Below, piece by piece: positions 59,042 through 64,000 of a stretch of DNA of 64,000 bases. This DNA is from Patescibacteria group bacterium (GTDB taxonomy: Bacteria; Patescibacteriota; Minisyncoccia; Moranbacterales; GWC2-37-73). A program made the position numbers and the translations under genes. The DNA lies in the NCBI GenBank assembly GCA_022709545.1, contig JAKLIP010000001.1:248001-312000 (forward strand). The letters are read 5' to 3'. Position 1 is the first letter of the stretch; each line of letters opens with the position of its first letter. The notes beneath the pieces were generated by a model, which searched no databases, was not told the origin of the DNA, and saw only the letters and a program-made list of their open reading frames with translations.

Positions 59042-59560
59042 TTAAACCAATTTTAATTCTTGTGCCCTAATATATACTGCCTCGCCAGATACTTTAAACA
59101 AACTAGACAGCCTTGCTTTCTTTAAAAAAATAGGTTCCTTTACTGTCCTCCATTTCTGAATAAATAATTCCGCTGGCATTAAATATGCAGCTGCAAATCG
59201 ATTACAAAATCTTTCTTCTCCCCATTTGGAATATATATCCCCATCAGATAATCCATACTTTAAATCTTTATTTCTTATAATATGAGCAATTTCATGACAT
59301 AAAGTAAATCTTTGCCTAAATTCTGGTTCTTTTGCATTTAACCAAATCTTATAAGTTTGTGTTGCTGGATCAAAATAAACAAGTCCGGAATGACCATTAC
59401 TAAGATTTGCAGTATAAGATATGCTACCTATTTTTACATCAAAAGCTTCCTCTACCCATTTAACCAGTGAGATTATAGATGATGGAATTTCTTTTGTAAT
59501 TTTATAAATATCTAAAGCGATATGTTCTGCCTTGATATTAATTATCTCATAATTGTTCAT
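59042..59560 (-). CDS. ImmA/IrrE family metallo-endopeptidase
   Basis: 172 aa from ATG 59560 (MNNYEIINIKAEHIALDIYK); an upstream frame start at 59644 adds 28 residues that look like leader. Zinc-protease motif HEIAH in RFTLCHEIAHIIRNK (about 97-101) and FAAAYLMPAELF. In phage and mobile elements such proteases cut a cognate repressor. No XRE repressor is seen just upstream, so its target is unknown; the MerR-HTH methyltransferase nearby is one possibility. Confidence 0.87.
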   Translation of the reverse strand: MNNYEIINIKAEHIALDIYKITKEIPSSIISLVKWVEEAFDVKIGSISYTANLSNGHSGLVYFDPATQTYKIWLNAKEPEFRQRFTLCHEIAHIIRNKDLKYGLSDGDIYSKWGEERFCNRFAAAYLMPAELFIQKWRTVKEPIFLKKARLSSLFKVSGEAVYIRAQELKLV

Positions 59561-59862
59561 GGAATATATTTTTAAACAAAAAAAAGGAAATTGAAAAATA
59601 TGTGCTGTCACAAACATACTTTTCAACTTCCTCTTTAAAATCAAACTGGACTTTAAAAATATTAAGTTCTTTTTGGTTTCGATTTGGTATTTGTCAGAAT
59701 GCCGGACTAATTAATAAAATTCTTTCGTTTTTGTGTTTGGAATTGCGGCAATTTTTCCACTTTCCTTTTTTCTATTATATCACATCTGTAAAATTTGTAA
59801 AGTGTTGATACATCACTATTTATCCACAGCACAAATCAGCCTCTTTTTGCTTCAATTGGGTA
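59561..59862 (-). other. Intergenic leader of the ImmA operon
   Basis: About 300 bases between the methyltransferase stop and the ImmA start. It holds the promoter below and a leader of about 200 nt. A GTG-led short frame (VEKLPQF..., 17 codons) is preceded by AAAGGA, and a longer open frame follows in another phase (FKVQFDFKEEVEKYVCDSTY); this may be a decayed upstream partner gene. Confidence 0.4.
59774..59801 (-). promoter_or_regulatory. Promoter of the ImmA unit
   Basis: Minus strand: TTTACA (59796-59801), 16-nt spacer ending TGTGA, perfect TATAAT (59774-59779). Confidence 0.75.
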
Positions 59863-61104
59863 TTAAAATAAACTCTTCTGACTACTTGGATAAACAATTT
59901 CCATTGTTTTTAAATCTGGTTTATTTTCAAGCATCGCAATTAAACATTTTCCTATATGATAACCGAGATTGCATGGAACCGCATTTCCTATTTGTTTATA
60001 TTGTGAGGAAGTTGATCCTTGAAATTTCCAGCTATCTGGAAAAGTTTGTATGCGCGCATATTCTCTAACAGTCAATGGACGTGTTTCTTTAGGATGGCAT
60101 CTTTCTGTTTGTTTTTGTGCTGGGCTACAAGTAAGTGTTAGACTTGGTTCATCCCATGATAATCTTCTCGCCATACCAGTTTTTCCACCTCCCATATAAA
60201 AACTTGCTCCCATATATTCCTTCTGTAATTTTACGGGTAAATCTCTCCAATATCCTCCGGGCGGAATAAGAGACAGTATTTTTTTCTTTTTTTCTGGATA
60301 TTCTTGCCCTGCTGATTTCGGACAATTTTTTAAGGCTTCTTTTATTGAAATTGTGTAATCTTTTTCTTTTGGAAAAATAAACGGAATTTTCAAATCATTT
60401 CTAATGGCAATAATAATAAGTCGCTCTCTTTTTTGAGGAACATCTAAATATTGTGATCGAACAACTCTGTATTGCACTTTATATCCAAGATCCTTCATTA
60501 TTTTTACCATCGTACTAAGTGTCTTACCATTATCATGCCTGAGCAATCCTCTTACATTTTCACCAACTGCAATTTTTGGTTTAACTTCTTTCACGCATCG
60601 CGCAAACTCAAAAAACATCGTTCCTCTTGTGTCTTCAAAACCCATTTTTTTCCCAGCATAACTAAATGTTTGACAAGGGAACCCTCCCTGAACTATGTCC
60701 GCTTTAATTCCTTTAAAATCTACGTTCGCAATATCACCACCAATTACATTCCATTTTGGTTTATTGATTTTAAGAGTTTCGACTGCATCTTTATCCCATT
60801 CATTAAGCAATACATGATTTAATCCTGCATTTTCAAAACCAATAGCAGTACCACCAGTTCCTGCAAAAAGTTCTATCGTTGTATATTTAGTTTTTTTATT
60901 ATCTTTAAGTATTTTATAATTATTCGCAGTAAAAGTCCCTGAAACCTTATTGTAAATGCGCTTTATTTCTTCGATATTAAATAGGCGATAATTTAAGTCT
61001 GAACGATCAGCCTTAATGAGACCTTTTTTGTCCCATCGTCTTATTGTGTCTGCTGAAACACCCAATTGAATAGCTGCATCAGAAATTGTCATTGTTTGAT
61101 CCAT
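59863..61104 (-). CDS. DNA (cytosine-5) methyltransferase with N-terminal MerR-type HTH
   Basis: 413 aa. Residues 1-55 are a MerR-like helix-turn-helix (MTISDAAIQLGVSADTIRRW then KKGLIKADRS, NYRLFNIEEIKRI). Then the C5 methyltransferase: IELFAGTGGTAIGFENAG (I), GGFPCQTFSYAG (IV, catalytic Cys), GENVRGL (VI), QKRERLIIIAI (VIII), a target-recognition region (about 250-330) and QIGNAVP (X). It would protect the sites cut by the nuclease upstream, presumably GGNCC-like. The HTH in the same protein suggests it regulates its own operon, where two inverted repeats overlap the promoter. Confidence 0.92.
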   Translation of the reverse strand: MDQTMTISDAAIQLGVSADTIRRWDKKGLIKADRSDLNYRLFNIEEIKRIYNKVSGTFTANNYKILKDNKKTKYTTIELFAGTGGTAIGFENAGLNHVLLNEWDKDAVETLKINKPKWNVIGGDIANVDFKGIKADIVQGGFPCQTFSYAGKKMGFEDTRGTMFFEFARCVKEVKPKIAVGENVRGLLRHDNGKTLSTMVKIMKDLGYKVQYRVVRSQYLDVPQKRERLIIIAIRNDLKIPFIFPKEKDYTISIKEALKNCPKSAGQEYPEKKKKILSLIPPGGYWRDLPVKLQKEYMGASFYMGGGKTGMARRLSWDEPSLTLTCSPAQKQTERCHPKETRPLTVREYARIQTFPDSWKFQGSTSSQYKQIGNAVPCNLGYHIGKCLIAMLENKPDLKTMEIVYPSSQKSLF

Positions 61105-61118
61105 TTTTTGTTTTCATT

Positions 61119-61145
61119 ATTTGTTATAGTTCTATTATAACAAAT
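61119..61145 (-). promoter_or_regulatory. Perfect inverted repeat over the methyltransferase -10
   Basis: ATTTGTTATA (61119-61128), GTTCTAT, TATAACAAAT (61136-61145): 10-bp perfect arms. The minus-strand TATAAT (61134-61139) lies within it, so binding here would block transcription. Confidence 0.7.
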
Positions 61146-61163
61146 AACCCTTGCATTATGCAA
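61134..61163 (-). promoter_or_regulatory. Methyltransferase promoter
   Basis: Minus strand: TTGCAT (61158-61163), 18-nt spacer, TATAAT (61134-61139). Leader of about 22 nt. Confidence 0.6.
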
Positions 61164-61171
61164 GGGTTATT
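61143..61171 (-). promoter_or_regulatory. Perfect 29-bp palindrome over the -35
   Basis: AATAACCCTTGCAT, one centre base, ATGCAAGGGTTATT: 14-bp perfect arms between the nuclease stop and the methyltransferase start. Candidate operator for the MerR-type domain; it could also terminate the nuclease transcript, although the T tract is weak. Confidence 0.7.
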
Positions 61172-61184
61172 AATTTATAGTTTC

Positions 61185-61889
61185 TTAGTAAGCTTTTTTG
61201 AAAAGAGCTACGAATTCATTAGATTTTACTTTATTTACCTTTTTTCCCAATACATTACTAATTGCAGTTGGAAGAGCTAAATATAATTGCTTTAGAGATT
61301 CAGGATAGCCGCTAGCTAAATCATAGAAAGTTTTACCATCAATTATTTTGATTTTTATATTTTTTGGTCTTCTTTTCCCCGTTCGATTATCTGGAGGTGT
61401 AAAAGGCTTATTATAAACATTTCGTCCTTTAGGTATAATCTCTACGTAATACGCTTCGTATCCTTTGTAATCTTTTTTAAGTAATTTTTTGAAGTCATCA
61501 TAAATTGCCGTCTTGTGATTACCTTTCGTTGTATTATATTTATTTTTTACTTCGGCAATTATTTTTTTATTTTTATTAGAAAGATCTGAAACTGAACCAG
61601 TTTTTAAATTTTCCCATCCAGACATTGACCCCAATATATTTTGATGAAATTCACCTATAGCATTTTGGAGTGTTTTCTGTGTTTGTCTCGATTTTTCTTG
61701 TTTTATCCATTCAGATAATGATATGTTTTGATTTGATGCATCAAATAATGCAGAGAATGGATCTATGACATTACTATAAATTTTTTTTTCAGCATTATTT
61801 GTTGCGTTTTTTGCAACATTTAAAACCATTTTTACATGTTTATATAAGTCTTCGTTTTTTATAAATGGTAACAGTTGCTTCTTGGCCAT
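61185..61889 (-). CDS. Type II restriction endonuclease, Eco47II-like
   Basis: 234 aa. The segment KKIIAEVKNKYNTTKGNHKT followed by AIYDDFKKLLKKDYKGYEAYY is the core of the Eco47II/Sau96I-type endonucleases (E-V-K at the active site). Those cut GGNCC. An upstream part (IDPFSALFDASNQNISLSEW) fits the family too. It lies directly upstream of the C5 methyltransferase on the same strand, so the pair is a type II R-M system. Specificity GGNCC is inferred from the family only; such sites occur in the window (for example GGCCC at 144). Confidence 0.82.
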   Translation of the reverse strand: MAKKQLLPFIKNEDLYKHVKMVLNVAKNATNNAEKKIYSNVIDPFSALFDASNQNISLSEWIKQEKSRQTQKTLQNAIGEFHQNILGSMSGWENLKTGSVSDLSNKNKKIIAEVKNKYNTTKGNHKTAIYDDFKKLLKKDYKGYEAYYVEIIPKGRNVYNKPFTPPDNRTGKRRPKNIKIKIIDGKTFYDLASGYPESLKQLYLALPTAISNVLGKKVNKVKSNEFVALFKKAY

Positions 61890-61948
61890 AAATTTATATC
61901 AAATTAAATAATTTATTTTTTACTTTTATAATCACCCGTTTTTTAATG

Positions 61949-62509
61949 TTACTTATAAATTCTATATTCTACCAATTCCATATCTTCTCCATTTTGTTTT
62001 TTCTTTATAAATTCTCTTACTACTTTTCCGCCCAGTGATTCTGGGATTTTTCTGCTGGCAATGTTTTCTTTCACAACAGGATACAACAGATATTCGTAGT
62101 CTAAATTTTTATCAGCCCACTCCTTAAGTCCCGTAATCGCCTCTCTTCCATATTTGTTTCCATGAGCTGATTTTTTTATCCAAATCCCCAATCCAGGAGT
62201 TTTTGTATTCAAATCATGAATTCCTCCCCCGCCTAAAAATTCATTTGTCTCTTTATTGAAAATGCTTATTAAGAAATTTATACCCTTTTCCATTTCATCT
62301 ATTGAATCTTTGATAAATTTTTCAGTATCTTCTATTTGCTTCGGCGTTGAAGGAAACATGAATTTTGTTACTTCATCAGTAAATGCTGAAAAAATCATAT
62401 CTTTATATTCCAAAGACACTGGTTTTAATTTAAGCCGTTCGGTTTCAACTTCAACATTAAGTAGGTTTTCTATTGGTCGCTTACTTTCTTTTAATTTTTC
62501 AAAATCCAT
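61949..62509 (-). CDS. GNAT family N-acetyltransferase (RimJ/RimL-like)
   Basis: 186 aa from ATG 62509 (MDFEKLKESKRPIENLLNVE); the earlier in-frame start at 62560 lies in the terminator of the HAD gene. ETERLKLKPVSLEYKDMIF, GLGIWIKKSAHGNKYGREAI (acetyl-CoA loop) and NIASRKIPESLGGK are typical of the RimJ/RimL type. Substrate unknown. It shares the upstream string AGTAACAAAATTATG with the GNAT gene at 63842. Confidence 0.85.
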   Translation of the reverse strand: MDFEKLKESKRPIENLLNVEVETERLKLKPVSLEYKDMIFSAFTDEVTKFMFPSTPKQIEDTEKFIKDSIDEMEKGINFLISIFNKETNEFLGGGGIHDLNTKTPGLGIWIKKSAHGNKYGREAITGLKEWADKNLDYEYLLYPVVKENIASRKIPESLGGKVVREFIKKKQNGEDMELVEYRIYK

Positions 62510-62568
62510 AATTTTGTTACTTAACAATTTAATTTTACTCCCAAAAATTACCTTTGGCAAAAAGAAAA

Positions 62569-62600
62569 AACCCTTGGAAATCTGCGGAGATCCAAGGGTT
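62569..62600 (-). terminator. Terminator of the HAD gene
   Basis: AACCCTTGGA (62569-62578) pairs with TCCAAGGGTT (62591-62600), with an inner TCT/AGA. T-rich on the minus strand. Confidence 0.9.
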
Positions 62601-62621
62601 TGGAAAACATTTTTTAAAAAC

Positions 62622-63245
62622 TTAAATTAACAGCAATTCCTTGTGGTGCTCGAATAGAAAATCCGGATCACAAGATTTCATTTTTTCAGGAGGAGTTATG
62701 CCCCAGGTTACTCCAGCAGTCCTGATACCGGCATTTTTGCCAGCCAAGATGTCCGCATCTGAATCACCTATAATAATCGTTTTGGAAGGATCAGCCTGAA
62801 AAGCTTCTGTGATCAGATGAACTCCTTCGGGGTGCGGTTTGACATTCTTTACGTGTTCATGACCTATGATCATCTTAAAAAAATGGGCATTGCCGTTTAG
62901 AGATTTAGACACACTGTTTGCAGAACTGCCGGAAAGAACGGCCAACTGATGTTTGGCAGAAAGAGTTCCCAGCACATTTCCCACCCAGGGAAACAGGTGT
63001 ATTTGAGAATCATAGACTCTGTGAAAAAGTTTGTTTATTTCCGAAGTATCACTTCCCCGACAAATGCCCATGCGCTCCAGGTTTTCCTGCCAGTCAGAAT
63101 TGAGCCATTTCCTGAAATCCTCAAAGTCCTGAAAAAAATCACTCGGATTTTTGTTGATAAATTTACAAATTTCCAGATAAGCCTCATAAAGAGCTCCCCA
63201 TGACACTGACCGCAATACTCCGTCACAATCAAAAATTACAAGCAT
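62622..63245 (-). CDS. HAD family phosphatase (Gph-like)
   Basis: 207 aa. Motif I VIFDCDGVLRS (nucleophile Asp), motif II VLSGSSANSVS, a Lys in KNVKPHPEGVHLI and motif III IIGDSDADILAGKNAG. The cap domain (about 15-90) is of type C1. A phosphoglycolate phosphatase-like enzyme; substrate not assigned. SD GAGGAGG lies 8 nt before the ATG, and an inverted repeat lies about 45 nt upstream. Confidence 0.88.
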   Translation of the reverse strand: MLVIFDCDGVLRSVSWGALYEAYLEICKFINKNPSDFFQDFEDFRKWLNSDWQENLERMGICRGSDTSEINKLFHRVYDSQIHLFPWVGNVLGTLSAKHQLAVLSGSSANSVSKSLNGNAHFFKMIIGHEHVKNVKPHPEGVHLITEAFQADPSKTIIIGDSDADILAGKNAGIRTAGVTWGITPPEKMKSCDPDFLFEHHKELLLI

Positions 63246-63287
63246 ACGAATTCCTCCTCATTGCTATTGCTATTTTTTTTAAAAAAC

Positions 63288-63303
63288 ACGTTCGACTGAA
63301 CGT
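63288..63303 (-). promoter_or_regulatory. Inverted repeat upstream of the HAD gene
   Basis: ACGTTC-GACT-GAACGT, perfect 6-bp arms, between a TTTACA/TATATA-type promoter and the SD. Possible operator. Confidence 0.5.
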
Positions 63304-63337
63304 TACTTCTATATAACAAACTATGAACTTTTTGTAA

Positions 63338-63362
63338 AGAAAAACCCCGACAAATGCCGGGG
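63338..63362 (-). terminator. Terminator of the GNAT gene at 63378
   Basis: CCCCG (63345-63349) pairs with CGGGG (63358-63362). On the minus strand a T run follows. Confidence 0.8.
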
Positions 63363-63377
63363 CTAGGTGTTATTTTT

Positions 63378-63842
63378 CTATAAATCCAGTCTCATTCTTT
63401 TCATAAAATCCTTAAAACCAAACTTTTTCCACGCGCTTCCGCCAATTTGATTTCGATAGTCTACCGAAAGCTCGATGTTTTTAATTTTTTTATCCTGACA
63501 CCACTTTAAAAAATCCTCAAACATCAATTTGCCAATCCCCATCCGGCGATATTTCGGAAGAATAAAAGCCGAACTTATCATTCCTATCTTTTTCGGTTTA
63601 GCGTAAGAGCGAGGCTTGTCGATCCGGCCTGCCAGAAAACCGACTGGCTTTTCATTTTCTTCAGCAATAAGTATCCGGTATTTTCTTGTTGAGATGACAT
63701 TTTTTAGATGTTTTTTGTAGTCTTTTTTAGTTTCTTTGCCCAAGCGGTAATATTTATCAAGTTTGGCATGATAATCAAACAAGCGTGCATTCATTTCCAC
63801 CAGCTTTTCGATATCCTTTTTATTAGCTTTTCTTATCTTCAT
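63378..63842 (-). CDS. GNAT family N-acetyltransferase
   Basis: 154 aa. MKIRKANKKDIEKLVEMNAR, a central VGFLAGRIDKPRSYAKP and the acetyl-CoA loop ILPKYRRMGIGKLMFEDFL, ending ELSVDYRNQIGGSAWKKFGF. Short GNAT; substrate unknown. Upstream holds the same AGTAACAAAATTATG start context as the GNAT at 62509. Terminator after. Confidence 0.87.
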   Translation of the reverse strand: MKIRKANKKDIEKLVEMNARLFDYHAKLDKYYRLGKETKKDYKKHLKNVISTRKYRILIAEENEKPVGFLAGRIDKPRSYAKPKKIGMISSAFILPKYRRMGIGKLMFEDFLKWCQDKKIKNIELSVDYRNQIGGSAWKKFGFKDFMKRMRLDL

Positions 63843-63896
63843 AATTTTGTTACTGAAGATGTTACTTAATACTTTTATTCTACTTTAAACAAGGCA

Positions 63897-64000
63897 CTAA
63901 TTTAAGTCTATTTCTTTTCCGTCTAAAACCAACGATTTTATTACAGCGTTTCCAAATTTATCAATTGCTATTTTAGCGTAAATATTGCCTATATTCTTTT
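63897..64000 (-). CDS. C-terminal fragment of an unknown protein (partial)
   Basis: Open to the window edge: 34 codons ending in TAG at 63897-63899, reading NIGNIYAKIAIDKFGNAVIK then SLVLDGKEIDLN. Too short to identify. It looks like the end of a protein with beta strands. Confidence 0.4.
   Translation of the reverse strand, partial: KNIGNIYAKIAIDKFGNAVIKSLVLDGKEIDLN

Noticed and set aside
59561-59644. Longer ImmA protein from ATG 59644
   Set aside because: The added 28 residues are hydrophobic and unlike the family; MNNYEIINIKAEHIA is a normal start.
63288-63303. LexA/SOS box
   Set aside because: The half-sites are in reversed order (GTTC-N4-GAAC rather than GAAC-N4-GTTC), so the standard LexA site is not met.
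1-64000. tRNA or rRNA genes
   Set aside because: No T-loop-like GGTTCRANTCC context or conserved rRNA segment was found by reading. A covariance-model search would be decisive.

Overview
This AT-rich window (roughly one third G+C by eye) reads as bacterial chromosome. It most likely comes from Candidatus Patescibacteria (CPR), perhaps a Parcubacteria/Moranbacteria-like lineage. That placement is inferred from an ADP-forming acyl-CoA synthetase, an archaeal-type UMP kinase, a DUF4012 protein beside glycosyltransferases and MurJ, a very reduced biosynthetic content, many tiny or overlapping gene junctions, and weak or absent Shine-Dalgarno (SD) sequences on most genes. No rRNA, tRNA, IS element or CRISPR array was seen.

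Layout. 0-14.5 kb: end of dnaJ, ADP-forming acetate-CoA ligase, recJ, three GT4 glycosyltransferases with a DUF4012 protein and MurJ (a surface-polysaccharide locus), then lepA. 14.5-19 kb: small membrane protein, DivIC/FtsB-like protein, parvulin, ferredoxin and clpB. 19-28 kb: accessory surface region with a membrane protein, an HtrA-like protein that has lost its catalytic His and Ser, three paralogous low-complexity secreted proteins, a sortase with calcium-type repeats, a GC-rich two-gene cassette and a Wzz-like protein. 28-35 kb: dTDP-rhamnose genes with glyA and a sugar nucleotidyltransferase-like gene. 35-46 kb: rplI, pyrG, a frameshifted Nudix gene, rpmA with a long tail, pyrimidine and nuclease genes, and an Rrf2-IscS-IscU operon. 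46-58.5 kb, mostly minus strand: a C39-type peptidase with coiled coil, a WecG/TagA-GltX fused reading frame, ThpR, a two-peptide small-ORF operon, secreted proteins, a UV-lesion glycosylase, TspO, nucleases, a phosphoesterase and ArsM. 58.5-62 kb: a defence-like island with small SD-led proteins, an ImmA-type protease, a MerR-HTH/C5-methyltransferase fusion and an Eco47II-like endonuclease. The end holds GNAT and HAD genes.

How the genes fit together. The best candidate for an undescribed system is 21.2-26.7 kb. Three secreted proteins share one N-terminal module (an acidic strand, two TGG repeats, then Asn/Ser-rich sequence). Two of them end in a PxTG-type sorting signal. A sortase lies between them, a catalytically dead HtrA-like protein lies just upstream, and all the promoters share a TTGACA-17-TGn-TA layout, two with clustered AGCCA/TGGCT motifs. 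I infer a sortase-anchored surface fibre or adhesin system. The second most interesting locus is the R-M island, where the methyltransferase carries its own DNA-binding domain and its promoter holds two perfect inverted repeats.
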